A stretch of 60,000 bases of DNA from Membranipora membranacea. Taxonomy: Eukaryota; Bryozoa; Gymnolaemata; Cheilostomatida; Membraniporidae. Location: the NCBI GenBank assembly GCA_914767715.1, contig OU612067.1:5396001-5456000 (forward strand), in the 5' to 3' direction. Below, piece by piece: positions 12,718-24,175 of this stretch (position 1 is its first letter; each line of letters begins with the position of its first letter). The translations under genes and the position numbers were made by a program. The notes below the pieces were generated by a model that saw nothing but the letters and a program-made list of their open reading frames with translations, did no database searches and was not told the origin of the DNA.

Positions 12718-15101
12718 AATTCAAGCCTAACAAGAGCCTGAAGAAAGACTATGGTGGATGGTGTAATTGCAGCAATAGCTGTGCCAGTCGTTTTAGTCAT
12801 TGTGGTCGTTGTAATAGTAATAGCTGTCTATCGACAATGTGATAGAGGGTGAGTGATGATGATTCACACCTAACAACATTTCAAGAAAATAGTCTCTACT
12901 TCAAAAACTACCTATTGATTTGCTTCCAATTTTTTGTATGATGACTGTTATCATGGGGAAATGTCTTCTAAACTGCCAAGTCTTTGGCTTTTAATGTTAC
13001 TTGGCGTCTTTTGGCTTTGGTCCTAGGTCTGATGCTGATTTCCTATTTGGAAGATCCTGCTCACATTTAAGTTCCGATATCCTCATACTAATACAAGCTT
13101 TCACACTATTACAATAATATATGCAGCTACGTAACTAATACAGTACTGTTAACCCTCATCTACCCTGTAAGAATAACACTTACTCAGGAACCTGTCCTAA
13201 TTTTCAGAGCTAAATTTATCGACTTCTGGTGTATCATACAATTATAGGTTGAGGCTATCCCTTAAAATCATTGTTGATGAATACCTGACGACAAAAGCTA
13301 AGTATAAGGTATAAGGTTGTCACCTTGCTAAGTTTGCCTTGTTGTTTCTACATAATTTACATCATTGAAAAGGCTGAATTTATCCACAAAAATATTTGAC
13401 AAACATATTTTCATTATTGTGAGCCCTATGTTTAATAGCTGGCTTGATTTATTGATGTTATGACTTCATCTGTTAACATCGGTTGATAAATTCAGCTTTT
13501 ACAGTGGCTTAACACCATAGAAGCAGCAGTTTTTTGGCTTGTACAGTACAGTCAGCTTCATACCACTCATTTTCATCCTAACCAAGCAAGGGCTACAATA
13601 ACTTATGATACAAATACCGTTCAACATAGAAACCTTCAATTTTGTGCAATTAAACATCTGAGATCAGAAGTATTTACTGACTATAGAATTCTTTTGTTCA
13701 TGGGTAGCATTACGGGTTCTGGAAAACACGGAAAGGCAGAAAATCAGTTTCATCGCCGAAAAGCGTTTTCCGCGTTTTCGAAAATGCGGAAAATCGTTTT
13801 TCACCTTGAATTTGTTGATGATGCTGATAAAAACTACTGCAAAGACATTGAGACATCACCACTGTAACATATGAGTGTTTTTGGTAAAAATCAAGTGATA
13901 AAAATAATTTTTTTGGAAAATGCGGAAAATATTTTTTTTCTCAAAAATTGATCTCAATGCATAGAAAATGAACTGTAACCCATAAAGATACCATCCCATC
14001 TTCTAAAGGCCTGAATTTGAGGTTTTTTCATTTTTGGAAAACGCGGAAAATCGTTTTCCGCGTTTTCGAAAATGCGGAAAACGATTTTCCGCAATTTCCA
14101 AAAATGAAAAAACCTCAAATTCAGGCCTTGATTTTTACCAAAAACACTCATATGATACAATGGTGATGTCTCAATGTCTTTCCAGTAGTTTTTTTTAGCA
14201 TCATCAATAAATTCAAGGTGAAAAATGATTTTCCGCATTTTCGAAAAATGCGGAAAACGCTTTTCCGCGATGAAACTGATTTTCCGCCTTTCTGCGTTTC
14301 CCAGAACCCGGTAACATTATGGGCATAGCAGTGAGAAACTTTAGGAGGGTTTCCATCATGACCCTGAAATATTGTTTATTGTAGCTACTGCTATAAAAAG
14401 AACCATCCCCAGCGAGCAACAACCCGTCAAAAGCTTCAAAACTTCCGACGGTATTATGTAGCAAACAATCAAACAGTCACACATCAGCCGTATATATCAA
14501 CTGCACAATCAGCTCCTTATACAGTTTCAGATCCAGCTCCAGTTCAAGGGTCAGGTCCAGGTCATAGGTCAGGCCCAAATGTGTTATACACAGCTACAGG
14601 TACAAGTACATCGCCAGTCGATATAGTTGCTCAAATTCATCAGCTGCGGAATCAACTAGACAGTTTGGAAGCTCTGGCAGGAGTCCAACAAACAGGTTAG
14701 ATTTTTAAACCTCTACACACTGTTGTGCAAGGCAGAGCGATTCACCCCTATATCATGTGCTGCATATACCAAAATACTGTCATCTTTGCAATTTTGACAC
14801 CATAGGAGACTAGGGGAACTAGGGTTTTTCAATGGTTTTCTATCAATTGGAAATTGAAGATGGGACATAGACCAATAGCAGATCATCAAAAGCTAGGAAT
14901 TGTGTGTAGGTTTGCCACATGAAAGTAAAACAGCACAAGTTTACCATGTGCAAATGCAATAACATAAGTTACTGATTGTTTTGTTTGGTGGGATAATGAT
15001 CTAATCGATTTGTTATTTTTCCAGGTAGAGGTGCGGAAGGTTTACCATCATATGAGGACGCACAACATATGATAAACGGAAATGAATCCAAACAGATCTA
15101 G
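12718..15101 (+). CDS. Copy D: single-pass membrane protein with LPSYE tail, intact (161 aa)
   Basis: The function is unknown. The exon model is 12,718-12,848 (ATG 12,751), 14,385-14,695 and 15,025-15,101 (TAG 15,099-15,101). The coding lengths 98, 311 and 77 nt give 161 residues in one frame. The donors are AGG|GTGAGT and ACAG|GTTAGA; the acceptors are ATTGTAG and TTTCCAG. Residues 1-4 are MVDG, about 5-27 are a Val/Ile-rich membrane span, and YRQCDRG follows. Exon 2 adds a basic stretch (YCYKKNHPQRATTRQK), a Pro/Ser/Gly-rich linker, and the helix IHQLRNQLDSLEALAGVQQ. Exon 3 carries LPSYEDAQHMI. This is the only copy of its subfamily without a visible defect. Intron 1 holds a 598-bp foldback element that ends 74 bp before exon 2. 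Confidence 0.75.
13713..14310. mobile_element. 598-bp foldback element with 9-bp target duplication
   Basis: The ends CGGGTTCTGG (13,713) and CCAGAACCCG (14,310) begin long imperfect inverted repeats rich in GGAAAACGCGGAAAA-type motifs. The flanks are GTAGCATTA (13,704-13,712) and GTAACATTA (14,311-14,319), an 8-of-9 match. A nested inner palindrome covers about 14,008-14,126. A 9-bp duplication with long inverted repeats is typical of Mutator-like elements; no transposase frame is present, so it would be non-autonomous. Confidence 0.85.
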
Positions 15102-15412
15102 ATCAGCAGGCGTGACAAATATATAGAACTTCTCAAAAACAAGGCAAGAAGAAGGTGGGGGGGTATTAAAAATGGCTTCTGCACTATTAAAATATGTTCA
15201 ACTATTTGTCTTAGATCTATACACAGCATTAAAACAGCTCAGGTTAGAAGCCGTTTACTCGCACTATTCATAAATAATAATCAAACCTTTATCTCTAAGA
15301 AATGCTACTACATTTTCAAAAATTATAAATTATTTATCTATTTCACTATTTCATCAATGTTTTTATATTCATTCTGTACTTTGTGTTAATGATCAATATA
15401 CATACTCTAGAT

Positions 15413-15768
15413 CAGTGGTTCCCAATTAGGTTAGATGATTTCCCCCTTTCCTTACCACCATGAACTCCATTCCCCCCCCCCCTTCTCCACCTATTCCATC
15501 CCAACTTGTTTTCATATATATCATAGCGTGTTAGATCTTGTTCTACAATCTTCATGGTTTCAAATAATCAAATATCACAGTTTTATAGTTTTTTTATGAA
15601 CACTTCGATGTTCAGCACACTGTGGTAGGATAACTCTGAATATTAATTTAGTATGACATTTTCTGAAAATGCAGCCAGCTGGGGGATTTTGAGGCATATC
15701 AGAAATTCCCCCCCTGAAAATTGAAAATTCCCCCCTTGGGGGGAATTCCCCCCATTTGGGAACCACTG
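15413..15768. mobile_element. 356-bp hAT-type MITE with perfect 8-bp target duplication
   Basis: The ends are CAGTGGTTCCCAA and TTGGGAACCACTG, flanked by identical CTCTAGAT at 15,405-15,412 and 15,769-15,776. The CAGNGGTT end and 8-bp duplication are hallmarks of hAT elements. C-rich and G-rich runs lie near the ends. There is no transposase. It sits just downstream of copy D; the related sequence downstream of copy E (near 21,880-21,915) lacks it, so it arrived after the D/E duplication or was never in E. Confidence 0.92.
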
Positions 15769-16474
15769 CTCTAGATGAATGCGGGGCTGTTGCTCTCTCT
15801 AAAAATCAACAATTGATCATTTTCTTATACTCATGTAATTTTTATCAATTTTTCTTCAATTTTATAGATTATTGTGTTGATGATCAATACTTATTGAATA
15901 TTGTGGGCTGTAGCTTACCTTTTGTGCATTATAACAAAATAAAAGAGCATCCATCAACAATTTCTTGTTGCTGTATTGGTAAGGATTCTGTGTAAGGTCA
16001 CTCAAATAAAGTGGTAACGATTACCTTAGTTATATAGTTACACGATTATACTTCACCTATAACACTCCATTCACATTAAATTACCAGTTGGAAGCTCTCC
16101 GATATGCTAATTCTATGATATCAACATTGAAATATGGGGACCATGTAGGTCATGCATACACCAGTTTATGTATGGTGTGTTCGACCTGTATAGACAGGTC
16201 ATTATTAAATTGAAGCTGGACTAGACAGCTACCTTGAAGAACCTTAACTTCAAACATCTCACTTTATTAATGACCAGGTTAAATAAAATCTTTTACCATG
16301 TTTTAAGATGAATTGATCTATTTGGACTGGTCTGGAATCCTGGTTAACATTTAACCAATCAGCAAGTTGTGGTGCCTCATTACGGTTGATGTTTTTACAA
16401 TGCATAAGTTGCAGTCTGTTCTTGTTCATTAAAGCTTGTTTGAAACTTTGGTTGACCATAAGGTTGTGATGTCA

Positions 16475-16575
16475 GTTTTCCCCAAATTGCGCAACACAGA
16501 ATGCCCAAAAACACCTTAATAAGCCCCTCAAATTGGCTGTTTTGGGCATTCTGTTGCGCGCAATTTGGAGAAAAC
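16475..16575. repeat. 101-bp hairpin
   Basis: GTTTTCCCCAAATTGCGC followed by CAGAATGCCCAAAA on the left is mirrored by TTTTGGGCATTCTG and GCGCAATTTGGAGAAAAC on the right. The arms are about 36 bp and the loop about 29 bp. It may be the core of a small foldback element; I found no clear target duplication. Confidence 0.75.
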
Positions 16576-17340
16576 TAATACGTAGTGCCATATTCTGTTG
16601 TCATTTCCTGTTTTTACTTTGCTTGATCAAAGCGGCTTCGTATGTGAGAATTTTCAAAAAAAATTTGTCTGGCCTTAGTGCTGGACCTTTTGACAGCATG
16701 TTTGACGTTAGGGAAAAATGGCGCAAAATGTATCTACCTTTGATGATCTATGCTGATCTTGATATATTTGTTATACTGCTAAAATTTGGGGTGTGTGTCA
16801 TTTAAACAGCAATTCAGTGGAAAAAAGCAAAAAAATTGGCTCTTGTTTAATTGAACTGTCTCAAATCGGCGCTTAAAATTTCACATTATATCATCAAATT
16901 TAAAAAAGCACATGCAATATGACGTGACGTAAAAAGCCGCTTTGGACTCATCAAATATTATTTTCGACCAAAATTTAGGATGAACTATGCCTCTTAGAAT
17001 AAATATAATCTGTTTTGAAATTTTTAGCAATCAAGTTCGCGCAGCCATCCACTTTGCTAAAAACACCCTTTTCGGCCTCATTTCTCCGATAAAATGACAC
17101 AACGTCGTCCAATAACATTTTTGATGAGCTATTAACGATCAGTAGCTCGGCAGCTTTCCAACGATGTATAAAATGTCCAAATCGGTCAACGCTGGTATCA
17201 TAACCTTAACTGAGACAGCAGGTTGTGAAGCATATCTTAAGGATCCTTGGTTGTAACGTTGAGTGTGGAGTTGGAGTGGGAAAGGAAGGGGAGGAAACAC
17301 AATGAATTCCCTACAGTGTATTCCCCTATAGAAACTTTAA

Positions 17341-17717
17341 AGGGCAACCAAGGTTTCAAACAACTTCTCATTGATGGCCATTGATTAATAGCAGATTGCA
17401 CCTTCTGCATGGGGAAAAAGACAAAATATAATTCGGATGATTATTCAGCCAGAATTCTTGTGAAACATTTCTTCCATCAGATACTCAAACTCAGCTAAAA
17501 GAGAATACCACATAGCAGTTTCCTGTTCCTGTTATTATTTAGCCTGTGCTCTATAATTATTACAGCAAAGTCTTGGAACCTCCCCTAAACTGAAGTGTTA
17601 CCCAGCTTAGAGTCAGCAACTACTTTGAGTTTTGCATCGCGTAATTCACAGAGCTGATGCTGCCCAGCACATTATTTGCTACCCATTAATGCATTGCTGC
17701 GAAACCTTGGTTGCCCT
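17341..17717. mobile_element. 377-bp MITE flanked by TTAA
   Basis: The inverted ends AGGGCAACCAAGGTTTC and GAAACCTTGGTTGCCCT are flanked by TTAA at 17,337-17,340 and 17,718-17,721. TTAA duplication is the mark of piggyBac-type elements. The TIR-start AGGG matches the larger element at 44,403. No transposase frame is visible. Confidence 0.8.
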
Positions 17718-18384
17718 TTAAACTACAAGCTGTCACGTGCACCTGATCCTACAAAATTCAAAATCTTAATACTGTAAAACACCAGCCCAACAGAGTCTTC
17801 AAAAGAAAGGTAACTCCAGACAATACAGATTAATACATAGATATGGGAAAGCTGGGCTTACAAGGAAGAGTTTATATGATGTCTAACTGGAGTCTCAGTT
17901 TTGGAACGGGTCCATGCTCACAAGTGAGTACATATATCACAAATGGGAAGATATAATCATCAGACAAAATAGATAGAAACCTATATCACCCTTGGGAGTC
18001 GATCAAATTTTTAGCCTATCACCTAAAATTCGGTGGTACACTCATATTTCGGCAAAATACGTACCAATGAACTTAGAAAAGAAATGCTCCAGACTGTTCC
18101 TTGGACACAGAATTGCTACCCATTTGGCACTGATTTGGAAGGCAGTGTCAATTAAACTGAATTCCTGTATTATTTTGGCATGAAAAAATTCAAGAAAAAC
18201 TTCTATTATAGAGCAAACACAAAAAACAAACAACAAAAACAGGGTTGGAACCAATTCGATGATATCTATGGTGGGTATATATGTCTCCCCTCAGAAGCCA
18301 ATCAAAGTTTAATGATTTATCACATAATACCATCAATGATTCATGCAATAGTTCTTTTATTCACTTTCTATTGCTTAGCATTAA

Positions 18385-18655
18385 CCCATTGATTGAAGAA
18401 GAGTTCTACAAGAAAGCGAAAATTTCATAGTCTTTACCAAGTCTAAAACTCCTTGTCTTTACTAACAGGCGAAAAACTATCAAATATTTCTGGAATAGGT
18501 AACAGCTGTACCTCTTTATCGCATCAAAAAACAAAGTTGGTTATCGAAATGCTGTTCATTCAAGAGTGTGACAAATTATATGTTATATGAATAAATGACC
18601 ATAGGATAAGCCAGCTAAAGTGCGATCGCTTTAAAATGTAATACTTACTCTCTCA
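18385..18655 (-). pseudogene. Fragment K: 5' part of a copy-C-like gene
   Basis: On the minus strand this resembles 8,990-9,210: the start of the main exon (TTGAAGAAGAGTTCTACAA in forward reading), the upstream AACAGGTAACAG-like intron sequence, and a TACTTAC block matching the untranslated-exon donor. The membrane segment, helix and LPSYE exon are absent. It is a truncated relic between copies D and E. Confidence 0.6.
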
Positions 18656-19459
18656 TAAAAATGATGTACATACAGTGCCAAAAAATCTATAACCTGAGAC
18701 TGAAGACATCCCATATTTCAATGAGTTTAGGAGGTAGGACTTAGGAGGTAAGAGGTGTATGTCAATGAAAAATATGACATCTATCTGTATCCTCAAACTG
18801 AAGTCAGCCTCGTTTGGATGTGCAATTAGGATATACAAACAATAGTGATTTATTCCAAAAAAATACTTTCTTTCTGGCCGTCAAATTTTAATTATTTTTT
18901 GCAGCTTATTGATAATAACTCAGATAATTATAACATTACACCTGTTTAACTACCAACCACAAAGAAAGTAAGTGTTATATTATTCAATGACAATACAGTT
19001 GTGTGTCTGTAATGATGAAGACAGCAAGTGCGCGTCGATGACTGTCCCACAATTGCAATTCCACATTTTCAAAAAGATGGGTCCCTTTTCAGGTTAAAGT
19101 TGTTTACATTTTGCATTAGAATATTCAAACTTGCTGACATCTCATTTCCTACAGTTTATAAGGATTGTTGTGTTCAAATGTTGAAAATCTCATATAGTGT
19201 CCACTTAACACAGCCAAAGTCGGCAACAATTCTCACCATCCTCACCAACTCTGGTGCGGCAATTGACACCATGAGAGGGAGCTCATTGGACAATAGTGGC
19301 TAATGGTAAAACACAAAATAAAACAGGCCGACCATGTTCTGGTTTGATCACTATACTATCGAGAAGTTAGAACTGGCAGTTTATAGCGTTTGAATAATCA
19401 CCTGTTGAACTCTGAGTATTTGTAAAATTCAAGCCTTATTACAAGCCTGGTGATAGACT

Positions 19460-21605
19460 ATGATGGTTGAAGGATTATCTCGAGTAATAATTGTGCCAAT
19501 TGTTCTAGTTATCGTGTTCATAATTGCTGCAATAGTTATCTATCGAAAATGTGATAGAGGGTGATTGGCATGGATATTGTCTCTACTTCCAAAATACCTA
19601 TACCTGTCTTTTATTCTTCCAATTTCTTTTTTCTTTTAATGTTTTTGGTGATAGGAGTAGTGTGAGCCTTTCATTGGCTTTGGTCTTAGGTCTGATGCTG
19701 ATTTCCTACCTCAGAAGACACCGCAAACATTTTGGTTCTGGGACCCTCAGGAGAGGTACGCACAAAGGGTGCTGGGGGCTGGAACAATCAACCTCTGAAA
19801 GTTCCCTCAGTAGGACTAAAACCCTCAACTTCTACGGCACTAGTCACCTGGTAGTGAATAGTAAACGCGCTAAGCGATTGCACCATCTCACAATCCCTTA
19901 AAAAGAATCGGTTGATGGCACCAATTAGCAAGCCGGCTATTCAGTACTCAGAGTTGTGTTCTCTCATCCCGCAGCACAGTCCCATCCACCATCGCCACCC
20001 TATGAAACACAGCATATGTATAAGGGTTATTGGCCTTAGATGAATTCAGCTTTTACAATGACTTGAGCAATACGGAAGTTCAGCTCTATACAACTCATAG
20101 TCATTGTATCCCAGCAAGGGGGACAATTTCTTTTTGTATCAACACTATACACCGGCGGTGGTCTTGAATTTGTTTGCTGTTGCAATCATTACTAACTGTA
20201 CAAAAGTTCTTACTGACTATAGAATTGTTTGGTCTGTGGGAATCATTTAAATGACATCCTTGAAGGCATAGCAGTGAAGAACACATAGAGGGTTTTCATA
20301 ATGGCAATTAGGGAAACAACCTTGTCTTATTATTTATGAACCATCTTATTGTAGAAGCTGCTATGACAAGAACCATCCCCAGCAAGCAAGAAGCCGTCCC
20401 CGGCAAGCACAGACCAGACTCCAGCAGGTACAGACCTGCCACCAGCAAGCATGAACCGATCCCAAGCAAGCACAGACCCATCCCCAGCAATAAGGGACCC
20501 TCCCCCATCAAGCACGTACTCGCCCACAGCGAGCAACAACCCATCAGCAGCTTCAAATCCTCTGACCGATATACAAAACCAATAAGCAAACGATTACACA
20601 TCAGCCGTATGAGGTGCAGCGCAATATGTCGACTGCACCATTTACAGTTCCTGGTTCAGATCCAGCAGGGAGAAGGGATCCAGATCCAGCTCCAGTTCAA
20701 GTGTCAGGTCCAGGTCAGGCCCATATATGTCATATACAGCTCCAGGTACAAGTACAGCACCAGCCGATATAGCTGCTCAAATTCATCAGCTGTGGAATCA
20801 ACTAGACAGCCTGGAAGCTCTTGCAGGAGTCCAACAAACAAGTTAGACAAAACAAATATAAGATCATCAATTATCAATTATTTTTACTGGTAACTTGATC
20901 TCTCAATAGATAAGCAATATATAGAAGGTGAAGTGTTGCATATGTTATTTGAAAACAGTAGTGCTTGCTTCCCAAAGAAAGGAAAACTCTCTCCTAAAAG
21001 TACAAGCAAATTATTAGTTACTGAACGTTTTCATTTGGTAAGATTGGTCGAATAATGGTTTATTCAATTTGGTATTTTTTCAGGTACGTTTACAGAACGT
21101 TTATATATACTTTTTATTGGCATCAAAAGTCATCTCATTCGAAATGTTTTGCACTCAGTGCCAGAAAACAATTTTTTTTATAACAAAAAAAGAGAAACAG
21201 AAGGGAAATAATATCATCAATGATGTTGGTCAAGTCGATAATATATGGTTGAAAAGTAAAGTTTTGAATGAACTGAACTTCTCTTTAGATCTCAAATGTA
21301 ACGGTAAAGAATTGTATGTAGCAGAAACTTTGTATCTTAGATTGTCTGTATGATATAAAAGTAAATGTTTATCACGAAAATTGAACTTGGTAGTGTTTTT
21401 AAATCCTCTATATATAAATGGAGGTGTTAAAAAATTGTTTATCTTATGCGCAAAAAGTGAAGTGAAATAACAAACAAGCTTAGGAAGAGGTAGCCATTAT
21501 ATAGTTTGCCATTATATTATATTATATTGCCATTATATTATATTATAGCCATTATATAGTTTGCCATTATATGAAGACACACAACAGATGATAAACAACG
21601 ACGCG
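19460..21605 (+). pseudogene. Copy E of the LPSYE family, broken
   Basis: Exon 1 (ATG at 19,460 or 19,463, ending 19,560) encodes a membrane span like copy D and YRKCDRG. The acceptor before it, TTTGTAG in copy D, is TTTGTAA here. Exon 2 (20,355 to about 20,841) has an in-frame TGA at 20,452-20,454, further frame breaks, and a weakened donor (ACAA|GTTAG). The last exon starts at 21,084 but is split by about 450 bp of inserted sequence (about 21,101-21,554), after which PLYEDTQQMI resumes. A long open frame through exon 2 (20,336-20,893) is out of the family frame and is an accident of the decayed repeat-rich linker. Confidence 0.8.
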
Positions 21606-21609
21606 CATT

Positions 21610-24170
21610 GAGACAGACGACAGCAGGCCCGACAACAACAAATGGAGCTACTCGATAACAAGGCAAAATGGAGGTGTGGTAAAACACAGACTTTCAGCCC
21701 TCATAATGTTACAATATCTTTCTGTTTCACCTTAACGCAGCAATAAAACAGCTCAGGTTGGAAGCAATTTACTCGCACAATCACCAACTCATAATTATAG
21801 TTCGAACCTTAACAATAATCGATTATTTATACTATTGTAGTTTTTTTATCAATTATTTTCTTTTTTTATTTTGTATTAATGATCAATACAAGTTGAAGAA
21901 TATGGAGCTGTTGCTTAAGTCTCCTGAAAAACCTCCAGACTGTACCTTGGAAACAAAATTGCTACCATTCTTTAACTGATTTTTAAAGGCAGTCCGTGTC
22001 ATATAAACTAAATTCCTGTATAATGCATATTTTAGCATTTAAAAAAAATGAATTGCGACCATTTATCCATTTATCCCGCCAAGACAAAAAACCACAAAAA
22101 AACTGGGTAGGCATCCAGTATTCATAATATCTGTGGTGAGTAGATATTTCTTCCCTCTGGAAAGTATCAAACTTTATATCTCACATAATACCATTACATC
22201 ACTGAACCGTGCACTAGTTATTTTAGTCAAGTCTGTCGCTAACCATTCATACGGCTAGCAGCTTACTGAACTCTTTTCCTGGCTCTCAAGTTGTTTTTTT
22301 CTGAGTTTTCTCAATAGCCACTTTATTACGACTAATATGTTTATGACATTCAGATCCTGAGACTGCAAGCCATTTGGCAAGTTTGCTTTAGAGTATTTGG
22401 ATTCGTATAGTATAGTATAAATAGTATAGTATATAGCCAAGTATAGCATAGGATGTCTTCCGTTTATTGATGGTGATATGAGGAGGTAATTGTGACCATT
22501 TTTGGTTGTTACTTGGCTGTTAATGATAGCAGACCCATGAAACTTGTACATTCAACAATTCTACATGCTCTATAAGATGTTTGATGGTTTGAAACCTATT
22601 ATATTTGTGTGTTGGTGATGTTTTACGATATTTATTGGGAGCATCTAGCAGAGGCATCTTACTGGTAGCATGGTTTACATAGAAAGGAAATAGCCACTGC
22701 ATTGTGGTCATTATAAAAGAACAATAGAATCTGACATCACGTCCTGTGATGTCTATTAGCAGACTAATTAACTGTCATCGTTAACGCATGGCATATATAA
22801 CAAAACCATATCAGCGCTGTTTGATAACTTTCCATTCTTCTGGCAGCATTTTTGGCAATAAGCCGCTTATTTTGCAATATCATGTCAGGTACATTATAAC
22901 CCTTGCAATGAGCATGAAAAACTCTACCAAAAACAGCATTTTCTATATGGAATTGAAAGATAGGAGGAGGTTGCCACTAGACTACCTATCCTTTTTATTG
23001 CGATCTTATTTCATAGCAGATATCAACATTTTCAAATTGTAGATCAGGTATGAATGCCGCCACACTTGTGTCGATAATAGCTACACTGTTTGTCCGTAGA
23101 AAAAGAGTGAGAAATACCTTTATAATATTGATATCGATATCGATGAGGAGTAAAGTGTTAGCGTGTGGAAATGTTCCCCATTATATCGGAACTTGAAGAA
23201 CTCCATTATGCCTAGCTAACATTACTTTACAATAACTTCGGCCACAGCTAGTGAAAATTTCCAAGCACATAGTTCTAGCTTATATTTATTCAGGTAAAAT
23301 ATATATAGTATGGTCTCACCTTCGATGTACTCTAATTATATGTTTCTAAAGTTTAAGTGATACAAAAACCTAACATTCCACCCAGAGGCATCGGATAGAG
23401 GTATTTAGCTTGAGGACACATATTGTATGTGAATGCCAAATTATAATGTAGTAAAAAAAAAATAAATCAAGCTCATGGCCTGGTACAGTTGATATGTATC
23501 TAGCTCAGTGCTAGGTACTAAACATCATGATAGCATCTATTTGGAAAATATATTCTTGCTTTAATGTGCCGGGGGAGTAGGGCTCAACTCCTAAACAATC
23601 TAGGTCTAACAAGCTTCAACCATAAGAAGACCTGTTATGGCGCTGACTATTCCCTGCTCCTGTCCCATCTGGCACAACTAAGGGTTAACTGTTGTTGTTG
23701 GAATCATTTTGTAAAATAAGAATGGACTTTTTATAGAAAACAGAAGTTAGCGCAGCATCAACGCCAGCAAGCAGACATCAGTCAGCACAAACTACCTTAT
23801 TGAGAGAACCAAAAAATAAAGTGACACAACAGCTTTCTCTTGCAGAGAGAAGCACAGCATTGCAAAAACCTTGCACAAAGGTATGAATAGAAATCCAGTG
23901 TGACGCATTAAGATAGATATAGTGAGTATTGATCACAAACACAGGATAATCGATATCAACAAATAACAAATGAAAATGAAAAATAGTATAATTTGTTGGA
24001 GAGATAATAGCGCTTTGAGAGAGGAAATTTTGAGCCATGATTATGAATTAGCGATGGTGCGAGTAAAACGCTTCTCACCTGACCTTTTTTCATTCTATAT
24101 AAAGGTGAACGATGAAAGAGATATTGTAACAGTGTGAGAGCTGAAAGCCTGTGTTTTACCCCTCATCTTA
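21610..24170. other. Downstream flank of copy E and spacer, no supportable gene
   Basis: 21,610-22,250 is a diverged copy of the sequence downstream of copy D. From 22,250 to 24,170 I see only short open frames on both strands and short AT-rich repeats. No splice-consistent coding series is evident. Confidence 0.4.
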
Positions 24171-24175
24171 TCTTG

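Larger units (their letters stand above)
15780..18380. other. Downstream flank of copy D with repeat fragments
   Basis: Includes a second diverged copy of the copy D 3' flank near 15,840-15,930. A repeat at about 16,150-16,470 resembles 27,330-27,620 in inverted orientation. A 101-bp hairpin covers 16,475-16,575, and a TTAA-flanked element starts at 17,341. The open frames here are short and I can assign none to a gene. Confidence 0.4.

Noticed and set aside
20336-20893. 185-codon open frame, the longest in the left half apart from ALG10
   Set aside because: It lies in the wrong frame relative to the LPSYE-family exon it overlaps; low-complexity sequence keeps several frames open.
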